The notes under the pieces: generated by a model | What the model was told of the DNA's origin: nothing | The model's input: the letters and a program-made list of their open reading frames with translations, nothing else | Database searches by the model: none | Shown here: positions 43,741 through 52,168 of the stretch, piece after piece | Numbering within the stretch: position 1 is the stretch's first letter | Layout of the letters: every line of letters begins with the position of its first letter | DNA from: UBA4802 sp964509195 | Lineage (GTDB): Bacteria > Spirochaetota > UBA4802 > UB4802 | Assembly (NCBI GenBank): GCA_964509195.1 | Contig: CAZDWJ010000005.1 | Span: 62,001-126,000, forward strand | Reading direction: 5' to 3' | Length of the DNA stretch: 64,000 bases | Translations under genes and position numbers: made by a program

Positions 43741-44448
43741 TTAAAACAAACTCCCCTGAACCTCATCATCCCGCTTTTCATTTGTATCAACGTTAATGCT
43801 GATATCTATGGCTAACGCAGGTTTGCCAAATATATCTTCAAAGGTGATTTCACCATTTAGATACGCAATAACCTTTTTTATGTCCTCCCATAGAAACCGC
43901 TTCAGTGGGCTATTATCGCCACCATTGCGCAAAATATACGAAGGATGAAATGTAGGCATAACAGGTATGTTGTTATAAAGGTGCCACACACCTCTTACTT
44001 TTGTAATTCCATCCTTAGGATTTACTAAAAATTTTGTGGATGGATTACCCAGTGCAACAATAACTTTAGGTTTTACAATTTCAATTTGCTGCCGTAAAAA
44101 TGGGCCGCAGGCTGCCGTCTCTTCATCATCAGGGGGCCTGTCACGCTTTAATTCCAGGTTAACCGTTGGCCTGCATTTAACCACATTTGCAATATAAACA
44201 TCACTGCGTTTAAGCTTCATCCCCTTCTCAATAACAGCAGTTAAAAGCTGTCCTGCCTTGCCCACAAATGGCCTACCTTGAGCATCTTCATCTTTACCGG
44301 GACCTTCACCAATAAACATCACCTGCGCTTCGGGATTGCCTTCACCAAAGACAATGGTACTGCGTGTTGCGTGGAGCTTGCAACGCGTGCAATTGCCAAT
44401 AGTGGTAGTGCGGAAATCTTCTAACAATTGTGCCTTGCTCTGTGCCAT
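43741..44448 (-). CDS. type-4 uracil-DNA glycosylase (Fe-S)
   Basis: Family-4 UDGs remove uracil from DNA. Start at 44448 (MAQSKAQLLEDF); a GTG three codons upstream is possible. Four cysteines for the 4Fe-4S cluster are visible: CTRC near the N-terminus, KCRPT and AACGPF. Catalytic motif 1 is FIGEGPGKDEDAQGRPFVGK, IVALGNPSTKFL follows, and motif 2 is TFHPSYILRN. The C-terminus (about 30 residues after the core) is variable. The ATG overlaps the stop of the patatin gene (TAATG), so translation is coupled. The product of about 235 residues is typical for the thermophile-type family, which is common in many bacteria. Confidence 0.94.
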   Translation of the reverse strand: MAQSKAQLLEDFRTTTIGNCTRCKLHATRSTIVFGEGNPEAQVMFIGEGPGKDEDAQGRPFVGKAGQLLTAVIEKGMKLKRSDVYIANVVKCRPTVNLELKRDRPPDDEETAACGPFLRQQIEIVKPKVIVALGNPSTKFLVNPKDGITKVRGVWHLYNNIPVMPTFHPSYILRNGGDNSPLKRFLWEDIKKVIAYLNGEITFEDIFGKPALAIDISINVDTNEKRDDEVQGSLF

Positions 44449-45455
44449 TACATCCACCGCAATACTTTTCGCTTTATTTCCTTCTCTACTCTAAGGCAGG
44501 CAGCATATCCTTCGCTCAGAAGAAAATCAACCTTTGTAAAATCCAGTGTCCCAATATGCACCAGGTCAGGTTCAATCAGCACATCAGGTTTATTGTATGT
44601 TATCATAAGCGTTGTGTTCATATATTCCATAATATCAACTGTGCCAGCTACTATCTCAAAGATATTTGGCATTCCATCTTCACTTTTTTTCCTCTCTTCA
44701 GCGGTTATTCCAAGCCATTTCTTAACATGGCCAAGCCACCCCTTTGCCTGCTGTGTAAGTACTGCAGTTGTATCAAGTGATTCTTTGTCTATGTGTTCAA
44801 CAATGTCATTAGATGAATTTTCTTTGCTATGTACTACCTTGGGTGGAGCAATAGCAGGAACTATCGCCCGCTTAACATTAATTGTTGGATGAAGGTTGAC
44901 AGCTATTGTAATGCCTGCTCCCATGTGCTTAACCACATCAATGGGCAACGGATTGCTGACTCCACCATCAATAAGTACAGTATCCATATATTTAACCGGA
45001 ACAAAAATTCCTGGTATTGATATACTTGCCCTGATAGCATCAAGGACATTTCCTTTTTTAAAAACCACTGGCTTGCCACTATAAAAATCGGTAGCAACGA
45101 TTGCAACAGGCAGCTTTAAATCTTCCAGGTCAACACTTTTAGGAATGAATTTTGATAGTAACTCCACTACTCGCCTGCCCTGTATGAGCCCTGTTTTGGG
45201 AAATACCGGATCAAAGTATGCAAACAAATCATTGCTTTTTACCGACCTTAAAAAAGAAGTAAACTCAGGCAAGGCACCATAGGCATACAGGGAACCAATT
45301 ACAGCGCCTATACTAGATCCTGCAATCATTGAAATTGGAATTTCTTTTTTGTCACAAAACTCAAGCACTGCAATGTGTGCTACACCTTTTGCTCCACCAC
45401 TACCAAGTGCAAGTCCCACTTTAGTATTTTTAAATATTTTGAATGGATTAAACAT
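44448..45455 (-). CDS. patatin-like phospholipase family protein
   Basis: The 335-residue protein has a Ser-Asp catalytic dyad. The oxyanion-hole motif is GSGGAKG (18-24), the nucleophile is Ser48 in AGSSIGAVIG, and the aspartate is D163 in LIDGGVSNPLPIDVV. It resembles RssA/NTE-type esterases acting on membrane lipids. No signal peptide is seen, so it is probably cytoplasmic or peripheral. The region after about residue 190 is variable and charged (VVHSKENSSNDIVEHIDKES). It is cotranscribed with the uracil-DNA glycosylase by a stop/start overlap. The ATG lacks a strong binding site. The substrate cannot be told. Confidence 0.92.
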   Translation of the reverse strand: MFNPFKIFKNTKVGLALGSGGAKGVAHIAVLEFCDKKEIPISMIAGSSIGAVIGSLYAYGALPEFTSFLRSVKSNDLFAYFDPVFPKTGLIQGRRVVELLSKFIPKSVDLEDLKLPVAIVATDFYSGKPVVFKKGNVLDAIRASISIPGIFVPVKYMDTVLIDGGVSNPLPIDVVKHMGAGITIAVNLHPTINVKRAIVPAIAPPKVVHSKENSSNDIVEHIDKESLDTTAVLTQQAKGWLGHVKKWLGITAEERKKSEDGMPNIFEIVAGTVDIMEYMNTTLMITYNKPDVLIEPDLVHIGTLDFTKVDFLLSEGYAACLRVEKEIKRKVLRWM

Positions 45456-45737
45456 AGTTTTTTTGAAAATACAAAAGATTTACTGATGAAACTTTAAATT
45501 TTGCATTTTGTCAAGAGGATTTTGGTAATTTACAAATTTGGATGTAATTCAATCATGACTTTATTGATATATTTTAATCAAATATAAAAATGCTGCCACT
45601 CCATATTCTGGTATAGAGGCAAAAGTAAGTGAACAACCAATTCAAAGAGATGGACCATACAATACACGTATATTTATTGACATAAACACATAATTGCTTG
45701 ACACTTATTGGCAATCTATTTGTGGAGGGAAAAATTT

Positions 45738-46364
45738 ATGGCACTAAGAAGAGTAATTTCACTTAGCGCATCAGAAGATCGCCTTGAAAAACTTATTCAA
45801 GAACGCCTGCAGCCAGGAATTAATAAAGAAGAAATTGATAGACGAATCTGGGATCTTTTTGGAGAGGTGTGGTGTGTGATGTTTACTGATCTAGCGGGCT
45901 TTTCAAGAAGAGTTGCGACATTTGGTATAATTCACTTTTTACAGATAATATACGAATCACAGCGCTTACTTGTTCCTATAATCGAAGATTTTGATGGCAT
46001 ACTATTAAAAACTGAAGGCGACAGTATGCTTGTAATATTCAGAAATGTTGCAAAAGGTCTGGAATGTTGCAAAAAAATGCATCAGGTATTGAAGGGATAC
46101 AACAAAAGTAAACCTGAAGAAGATCACATCGTATTATGTGTTGGGCTGGGATATGGTAAAATGTTGCGAATTGGTGATGAAGATGTGTATGGAGCCGAAG
46201 TAAACGCAGCAAGTAAATTAGGTGAAGATACAGCAGGACCATGGGAAGTCCTTGTAACAAACTCAGTAAAAGAAAATGCAAAGGAGATTTCAAACATTAA
46301 ATTTGAACCAATAGATGTTATCCCACCGGGTGCGAAATCAGCATACAAAGTTATTTTCCAATGA
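45738..46364 (+). CDS. stand-alone class III adenylate/guanylate cyclase domain protein
   Basis: I start this at 45738 (MALRRVISLSASE), behind GGAGGGA; an upstream frame start at 45708 lacks one. The protein of about 208 residues is a lone cyclase catalytic domain. FTDLAGFSRR supplies the first metal-binding Asp, LLKTEGDSMLVIF the substrate-Lys and second Asp, and YGAEVNAASKLGED the Asn, but the usual catalytic Arg (N..SR) is Lys here. No sensor or membrane domain is attached. It might make cyclic AMP or GMP at low rate, or be a degenerate regulatory homologue. It precedes ilvD by about 100 bases without obvious connection. Confidence 0.8.
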   Translation: MALRRVISLSASEDRLEKLIQERLQPGINKEEIDRRIWDLFGEVWCVMFTDLAGFSRRVATFGIIHFLQIIYESQRLLVPIIEDFDGILLKTEGDSMLVIFRNVAKGLECCKKMHQVLKGYNKSKPEEDHIVLCVGLGYGKMLRIGDEDVYGAEVNAASKLGEDTAGPWEVLVTNSVKENAKEISNIKFEPIDVIPPGAKSAYKVIFQ

Positions 46365-46460
46365 TTTGACTGACTTTTTTAAAATTTTAATTTACAATTT
46401 CAAAGCAACAAATTAATAATTACTTTATATATTGTTCTTTTTCCAAGGAGGATTTTTTTT

Positions 46461-48122
46461 ATGATCAGTGATCGAGTTAAGAAAGGTATTGAGAAAGCTC
46501 CCCATCGTTCGTTATTCAAAGCGTTAGGATTGAATGATGACGAATTAGCAAAACCATTAATTGGTGTTGTGAATTCATTTAATGAGATAATTCCAGGACA
46601 TATACATTTACAAAATATTGTCGATGCAGTAAAAAAGGGCGTAATTGCCGCTGGTGGTACACCAATTGAATTTCCCACAATCGGAGTGTGTGACGGTATT
46701 GCCATGAATCATATTGGCATGAAATACTCACTTGGCTCACGTGAACTTATTGCCGACTCAATTGAAATTATGGCGAAAGCTCACGCATTTGACGGACTTG
46801 TAATGGTCACTAATTGCGATAAGATTGTTCCAGGTATGATTATTGCAGCTGTCAAATTAGATATACCAACCATTATCGTTTCCGGTGGACCAATGCTTCC
46901 CGGTATATACAAAGGCAAACCCATTGCAGTTGACAATGTATTTGAAGCTGTGGGTAAAGCGGCAAAAGGCCTCATAACTAAAGAAGAGCTATATGATATA
47001 GAGTGCGCAGCATGTCCTGGCGCAGGTTCCTGTGCTGGGCTTTATACCGCAAACTCAATGAATTGTCTTACCGAAGCGTTGGGACTTGCACTTCCCTACA
47101 ACGGCACCATTCCTGCAGTGATGGCTGAGCGCATACGCCTAGCTAAAGAAAGCGGCAAGAAGATAATCGAACTTGTTAAAAAGCAGATAACCCCTCGCAA
47201 AATTGTCACTAAAAAAGCCATTGAAAATGCACTTGCTGTTGATATGGCAATCGGCGGTTCTTCCAATACAGCGTTACATATTCCGGCGATAGCTCATTAC
47301 GCAGGCCTCCCAATCAGACTAAAAGACATTCAGCCAATTTCTGAACGCACTCCGCATTTATGTAGCATTGCTCCTTCGGGTCCTCACCACATGATTGACC
47401 TGCATTATGCCGGCGGTATCCCTGCTTTGATGAATGAACTTTTGAAACACGGGCTAATCCATGGCAATTGCATGACAGTAACTGGTAAATCAATAGCAAG
47501 TAATGTCAAAGACAAACACATAACAGATACATCAGTTATACGTTTGGTAAGCAAACCTGTTCACAAAGATGGTGGGCTTGCAGTATTGACCGGTAACCTT
47601 GCACCTGATGGTTGCATAGTAAAACAAGCTGCTGTTGATCCAACCATGCTTAAACATAGTGGACCAGCCAGAGTATTTGACTCCGAAGAAGAAGCTGTTA
47701 AGGCAATCATGGGTGGGCAGATTCAAAAAGGTGATGTTATTGTTATACGATATGAAGGCCCCCGCGGCGGTCCCGGCATGCGCGAAATGCTTACTCCAAC
47801 TTCAGTGATTGCTGGCATGGGTATGGATAAAGATGTTGCACTTATTACCGATGGAAGATTTTCCGGTGCAACACGAGGCGCATCAATTGGTCATATTTCT
47901 CCTGAAGCTGCAGCAGGTGGTCCATTAGCGATAGTTAAAGAAGGAGATATCATTGAGATAGATATACCATCAAAAAAACTTACTCTAAGAGTAGACGATA
48001 ATGAAATTAAATCTCGGCTGGCAAAATGGAAAGCACCAAAACCAAAGATAACAACTGGCTATATGTACCGCTACAGCCTTATAGTATCATCAGCTGACCG
48101 TGGTGCAGTGTTTGAAAGTTAA
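46461..48122 (+). CDS. ilvD: dihydroxy-acid dehydratase
   Basis: IlvD dehydrates 2,3-dihydroxy-isovalerate and -methylvalerate, the third step of valine/isoleucine synthesis, using an Fe-S cluster. The 553-residue protein has the family blocks GVVNSFNEIIPGHIHLQ, PTIGVCDGIAMNHIGMKYSL, VMVTNCDKIVPGM (cluster Cys119), CAACPGAGSCAGLYTANSMN (Cys191), VIRYEGPRGGPGMREMLTPT and LITDGRFSGATRGASIGHIS. AAGGAGGA precedes the ATG. No other ilv or leu gene is in the window. A GC-rich hairpin follows at 48137-48158. Two GCGATAG words lie inside. Confidence 0.97.
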   Translation: MISDRVKKGIEKAPHRSLFKALGLNDDELAKPLIGVVNSFNEIIPGHIHLQNIVDAVKKGVIAAGGTPIEFPTIGVCDGIAMNHIGMKYSLGSRELIADSIEIMAKAHAFDGLVMVTNCDKIVPGMIIAAVKLDIPTIIVSGGPMLPGIYKGKPIAVDNVFEAVGKAAKGLITKEELYDIECAACPGAGSCAGLYTANSMNCLTEALGLALPYNGTIPAVMAERIRLAKESGKKIIELVKKQITPRKIVTKKAIENALAVDMAIGGSSNTALHIPAIAHYAGLPIRLKDIQPISERTPHLCSIAPSGPHHMIDLHYAGGIPALMNELLKHGLIHGNCMTVTGKSIASNVKDKHITDTSVIRLVSKPVHKDGGLAVLTGNLAPDGCIVKQAAVDPTMLKHSGPARVFDSEEEAVKAIMGGQIQKGDVIVIRYEGPRGGPGMREMLTPTSVIAGMGMDKDVALITDGRFSGATRGASIGHISPEAAAGGPLAIVKEGDIIEIDIPSKKLTLRVDDNEIKSRLAKWKAPKPKITTGYMYRYSLIVSSADRGAVFES

Positions 48123-48136
48123 TTTATTTATCATGA

Positions 48137-48158
48137 GGGGCGTATCGCCTGACGCCCC
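48137..48158. terminator. GC-rich hairpin after ilvD
   Basis: GGGGCGT (48137-48143) pairs perfectly with ACGCCCC (48152-48158) across an eight-base loop, 15 bases after the ilvD stop. There is no T-run after it, so it may act as an RNA-stabilising or rho-assisted end rather than an intrinsic terminator. Confidence 0.5.
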
Positions 48159-48459
48159 CATGCAGTATACACATCTTTTGCCATTTTGTAAACAGCATCT
48201 ATCCGGATAAAATTAAAAGCTATATTATATTTGCAACCAACATTTATTTTGGATTTTTCACTCTATTTGTATGTATAGCTCCTATTCATATCATGTCCTC
48301 TTCCCTGATATTTATTCAATTAGCGCTTGTGTGTAGTGTATCAGCCTGTATCTTTTAGCTATTCTCATTAAAGAAACAGGTAAAAATTTTAAAACAAAAC
48401 GAATATTTTACTTTGGGCTTATAGCAGGGTTTTGTTGCCTACTAAATGATATATTCTTT
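48159..48459. other. intergenic region between ilvD and the exonuclease gene
   Basis: Convergent spacer. Short frames are present but none has a binding site or recognisable motif. I see no RNA gene or repeat. Confidence 0.4.
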
Positions 48460-49269
48460 TCACACCAGATAATTAGAACTAATAGAGTTCCAGTTTTTTA
48501 AATATTGCTCAAATCCTTTACAAGAAGATTTATTTTGTTCTAAAAAAACTCTAGTTTGCTGCACAATTGCATCTTCTCTTTCAGAACTTAATTCACCAAC
48601 CATAACCCGTGTTCGCAAAAAAACAAAATATGTGTCAAGAACATCAGACACACAGTACTCATGAATCTCTGATATTTTCCCTGCTTTATAAAGGTCATAC
48701 ACATCATCACCAGTCATTTCAACTTTGCCAGGTTTACCTATTACCTTTGCAAGTAAGTTTAACCCACCCTGCATCTTTATTGCACTGTAATTGGACAGCC
48801 AGTCATGCAAATCAATATGTTTGGTTCCAAACCTGAAGCGGGAAGCAAATTTATCCTTAAAATGACGTTTTGCAGTTGCGCCAAATCTGAAGGCCATAAG
48901 TTCCATCAATGGGAAATCAAACCCCCGCCCATTAAAGGTAACAAATGAAGCATCATTGTATTCGCCTTCAATAACATCCCAGAACTGCCTCACAACCTGT
49001 TCAACCCTGAATTGGGGTTCATCAAGTGTCCGCATTCGTAAGGGGAAAAACTTTTCATCAATCTCCAGCATTGTAACTATCACAGGCAACTGGAATGTAA
49101 CCGGGATGAACCATGTTGAGCCATCTGATACATTCAGTATTTCCTCTTGAAACTTAATGACGGCATCATGTTCACTGATAGGCAGATGAGGATATTTTAC
49201 CTGTTTTATTAAGCTTGCATCAGGTATTGATTCTATATCAAAAACAACATACTTAACTTTTGATTCCAC
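48460..49269 (-). CDS. PolB-type 3'-5' exonuclease (predicted)
   Basis: The protein matches the family of predicted exonucleases related to the PolB proofreading domain. Acidic motifs: Exo I VFDIES, Exo II FVTFNGRGFDFPLMELMAFR, Exo III YCVSDVLDTYFVFLRTRV, plus KHIDLHDWLSNY and MQGGLNLLAKVIGKPGK between them. I prefer the GTG start at 49269 (VESKVKYVVFD), which has AGGG upstream, because the longer frame begins inside a perfect terminator hairpin (49299-49322). That gives about 269 residues. The domain is stand-alone; a role in DNA repair or RNA processing is inferred only. Confidence 0.88.
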   Translation of the reverse strand: MESKVKYVVFDIESIPDASLIKQVKYPHLPISEHDAVIKFQEEILNVSDGSTWFIPVTFQLPVIVTMLEIDEKFFPLRMRTLDEPQFRVEQVVRQFWDVIEGEYNDASFVTFNGRGFDFPLMELMAFRFGATAKRHFKDKFASRFRFGTKHIDLHDWLSNYSAIKMQGGLNLLAKVIGKPGKVEMTGDDVYDLYKAGKISEIHEYCVSDVLDTYFVFLRTRVMVGELSSEREDAIVQQTRVFLEQNKSSCKGFEQYLKNWNSISSNYLV

Positions 49270-49298
49270 ATTTACAACCCTAAAGATAAAATAAAAAT

Positions 49299-49322
49299 GC
49301 ATGTGGATATTACCCCACATGC
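49299..49322 (-). terminator. terminator of the HEAT-repeat gene
   Basis: GCATGTGG and CCACATGC form a perfect 8-bp stem with an eight-base loop (49306-49315 between the arms). On the minus strand it is followed by ATTTTTATTTT. It lies 28 bases after the HEAT-gene stop. Confidence 0.75.
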
Positions 49323-49349
49323 TTTTAAATTCAAGTTTACTATAATGAA

Positions 49350-49820
49350 TTATTTTCCCTTAAATTTATCTTCCATTTTTTTAATGAGATCCTTTATAAA
49401 TGGATCCTGTTCACTTTCACGAGCTTTCTGTATAGCATCATACGAACTTTTGGAACCAATCCGCGCTATGCCTAACAATGCAGAATAACGCACATCAGCA
49501 CTGGGGTCATTGAGTAATGCATTATTGAGGCTTTCTGCTCCATCTTCAAAGGCTATTTCACCCAATGCTATTGCTGCATATAAACGCACTTTTACTCTAT
49601 TGTCGCTGCGCAAGAGTTCCTGCAATTTTGGCAGTGCTGATTTTTCCTTATTTTCTGCAATCCACTCCTCTGCAGCAATAACAGTAGCTTCATCTTTGCT
49701 AGATAGATCGGCTATATATTCCTTTGCGCTTTTCTTTGCTTTATCCTGAGCCATACTCCCATCGGACACTATGACACATGAAAAGACAATACAGAATGCT
49801 ACTACCATTATTTTTTTCAT
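49350..49820 (-). CDS. exported HEAT-repeat protein
   Basis: The 156-residue product has a signal peptide (MKKIMVVAFCIVFSCVIVSD, cleaved about after MAQ). About three HEAT/PBS-lyase-type helical repeats follow: ALPKLQELLRSDNRVKVRLY, AIALGEIAFEDGAESLNNAL, LNDPSADVRYSALLGIARIG. These repeats bind proteins. It ends with a basic tail (KKMEDKFKGK). AGGTGAAC precedes the ATG, and a clear terminator follows. A periplasmic scaffold role is plausible; nothing ties it to a pathway. Confidence 0.85.
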   Translation of the reverse strand: MKKIMVVAFCIVFSCVIVSDGSMAQDKAKKSAKEYIADLSSKDEATVIAAEEWIAENKEKSALPKLQELLRSDNRVKVRLYAAIALGEIAFEDGAESLNNALLNDPSADVRYSALLGIARIGSKSSYDAIQKARESEQDPFIKDLIKKMEDKFKGK

Positions 49821-49984
49821 TGTTCACCTCACAATTTTTGACGATATAGATAACGATATTCTATTTTCATGTATTATGCACGTAATTTGAAAAGAATGTC
49901 AATGATTTTATTCTATCTTTTAGTATAATTTTTTATCAGTAACTATCGACAATAATCATCAATATTTTTTAGTGTGTAATAATT

Positions 49985-50914
49985 ATGAACACAATTTTGT
50001 TGGTTGACCATACAGATTATAAACATGAATTGCAGAAATACCTGTTGCCTAAGTATTCTGTTGTGATAGCTGAATCGGCATACGATGCTATTGCAACCTT
50101 AAATATACACGATGTTGACCTTGTCATTTCACAGGTTGAGCTTCCTGGAGATAATGCATTTGATCTATATAACTATCTCCAAAAACATTATACCTTCATC
50201 CCCGCAATAATGATAACTGATAAAAATATGGACACTTTTTTTGATAAAATCTTTATGCAAGGTATTGGTAATGTTTTAAAAATCCCAGTGAATCAGAATG
50301 AATTCACTACCCTGGTTGATAAAATTATCACACGGAAAAAAATTTTTGGCCTTGATAATTATGTTAGTAATATAATAAATAATAACACCATTCGTATCAC
50401 AGCTTCAAAACAAATTCAGCCAGCTGTTGACAGCATACTTGCTACTATTGAATCCTGGGGTTTTACTATCCAGAATAAAAGTATTTTATATTTAATTCTG
50501 AATGAAATGATTATCAATGCTGTTTATCACTCACATGGCTATACACAGGAAAAAGAAATGCGTATACCTATTGAACTACTCGATGGCCAATATGTTGATG
50601 TTTCTTTTTGCCATAATTCCACAACATACGCAATAGCGATAACAGATTATCAGGGAACTCTTACCAGGGAAAAAATACTGCAAAGCATCCATAAAGCTAT
50701 TGAGCAGGAGCAGTTAATTCTTAAAGCAGCCGAAACAGGTGAAGATATAAGCGATAAAATTTCAGAAACTGGACGCGGCATTGATCTCATGCGTAAATTA
50801 GCCTCTGAATTTTATTTTGTTATCCAACCCAATAAACGTACAGAAATTATACTGCTTTTTGAATCAGACACAGGGAAAAAATCCAGTTCATTAAAAATTA
50901 TTGAGGATACCTGA
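49985..50914 (+). CDS. pseudo-receiver fused to RsbW-like HATPase (anti-sigma/partner-switch kinase)
   Basis: Residues 1-110 form a response-regulator receiver that keeps D8 and K99, but the phosphoacceptor Asp is Gln50 (DLVISQVELPGD), so it cannot be phosphorylated in the usual way. Residues 140-300 form an RsbW/SpoIIAB-type HATPase: N-box LNEMIINAVYHSHGY with N173/E174/N178, and the G-box SETGRGIDLMRKLA. It therefore could phosphorylate a STAS protein; two STAS proteins are encoded in the window (7531 and 13089). No Shine-Dalgarno sequence is evident. It converges on ftsZ with six bases between stops. Confidence 0.82.
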   Translation: MNTILLVDHTDYKHELQKYLLPKYSVVIAESAYDAIATLNIHDVDLVISQVELPGDNAFDLYNYLQKHYTFIPAIMITDKNMDTFFDKIFMQGIGNVLKIPVNQNEFTTLVDKIITRKKIFGLDNYVSNIINNNTIRITASKQIQPAVDSILATIESWGFTIQNKSILYLILNEMIINAVYHSHGYTQEKEMRIPIELLDGQYVDVSFCHNSTTYAIAITDYQGTLTREKILQSIHKAIEQEQLILKAAETGEDISDKISETGRGIDLMRKLASEFYFVIQPNKRTEIILLFESDTGKKSSSLKIIEDT

Positions 50915-50920
50915 TAATCA

Positions 50921-52093
50921 CTACTGCGAATCTGCGCTACGACGCAAAAATGCAGGTATATCCAGATCCTCATGCGAATAATCTTTAACTCTCCGTTTTT
51001 CATAATCAAGAGAAAAAGATTTCATCTGTACTGGAACTTTTTTCTCAACTCTATCCTTATTATTTCTCCCTTCAATTACAGTTAATGGTGTGCCTGTTGC
51101 CCTGTCTAATTCATTGGGGCGGTTTAACATATTTAGCTTGCGGTCAAAGCCTGTTGCTATCACTGTTACCCTGATCTTGTCATCAAGAGCTGGGTCGATA
51201 GTTGCTCCAAAAATAATATTTGCATCAGGATCAACCTGTTTATTGATAATATCTGTAACTTCGTTCACTTCATGTAAGGATAAATCATTGCCACCAGCAA
51301 TATTCAACAAGACTGCTTTTGCTCCATCTATTCCTGATTCTTCCAGTAATGGGCTGTTAATTGCCATCTGGGTGGCTTCAATGGCCCTGTTTTCACCAAC
51401 ACCAATACCTACACCCATAATTGCATCCCCGGTTTCCTTCATAACAGTACGCACATCTGCAAAATCAACATTTACAAGGCCTGTGACCATAATAATATCT
51501 GCGATCCCCTGCACACCCTGACGCAATATATCGTCTGCTAATTTAAATGCCTGATCTATAGGAGTATTGCGATCAATAATTTTCAGTAGAAGGTCATTGG
51601 GGATTACAATAATAGTATCAACCTTTTCTTTCAGATTTCTAATCCCTTCTTCCGCGTGCTGCATTCTTCTTCGGCCTTCAACGCGAAATGGCTTTGTAAC
51701 AACACCCACAACAAGTGCACCACATGCCTTTGCCACTTCTGCAACAATTGGTGCTGCACCTGTCCCGGTACCACCGCCCATACCTGCAGTGATGAATACC
51801 ATGTCTGCACCTTTCAATGCCTTTTCCAGCTTGTCTCTGTCTTCAAGTGCGGCTTCTCTTCCAATTGTTGGATCGGCTCCTGCACCCAAACCTCTGGTTA
51901 GCTTAGCGCCTATCTGGATCCTGTGTTGCGCAAGTGATGCTTTCAATTGCTGGGCATCTGTATTCACAACAATGTAGTCCACACCTTCAAGGCCGGTGGC
52001 AATCATCCTGTTTACTGCATTGTTGCCTGCCCCTCCAACGCCAACAACCTTGATAACAGTGTTCATTTGCGGTTCTTCTTCAAATCTAAACAT
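50921..52093 (-). CDS. ftsZ: FtsZ, cell-division GTPase
   Basis: FtsZ polymerises into the division ring. In this 390-residue protein KVVGVGGAGNNAVNRMI and the GTP-binding GMGGGTGTGAAPIVA (104-118) are followed by the T7 loop (NVDFADVRTVMKETGDAIMG) and a linker. The conserved C-terminal peptide is LDIPAFLRR, which binds FtsA. AAGGAGGAAATA precedes the ATG. It is the last gene of the dcw cluster, 75 bases after ftsA. Confidence 0.99.
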   Translation of the reverse strand: MFRFEEEPQMNTVIKVVGVGGAGNNAVNRMIATGLEGVDYIVVNTDAQQLKASLAQHRIQIGAKLTRGLGAGADPTIGREAALEDRDKLEKALKGADMVFITAGMGGGTGTGAAPIVAEVAKACGALVVGVVTKPFRVEGRRRMQHAEEGIRNLKEKVDTIIVIPNDLLLKIIDRNTPIDQAFKLADDILRQGVQGIADIIMVTGLVNVDFADVRTVMKETGDAIMGVGIGVGENRAIEATQMAINSPLLEESGIDGAKAVLLNIAGGNDLSLHEVNEVTDIINKQVDPDANIIFGATIDPALDDKIRVTVIATGFDRKLNMLNRPNELDRATGTPLTVIEGRNNKDRVEKKVPVQMKSFSLDYEKRRVKDYSHEDLDIPAFLRRSADSQ

Positions 52094-52168
52094 TATTTCC
52101 TCCTTTTTTATTATGTCGCATTATTTTTTAAAAAAATTAATAAAAAAATCAACTTCTCCTAGCTCTTA

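Noticed and set aside
46366..46398. Promoter for ilvD (TTGACT near 46366)
   Set aside because: The nearest acceptable -10 is 21 bases away, outside the normal spacing.
49299..49320. Start of the PolB-type exonuclease at 49320
   Set aside because: That ATG lies inside the perfect terminator hairpin of the upstream gene, and the GTG at 49269 has a better binding site.
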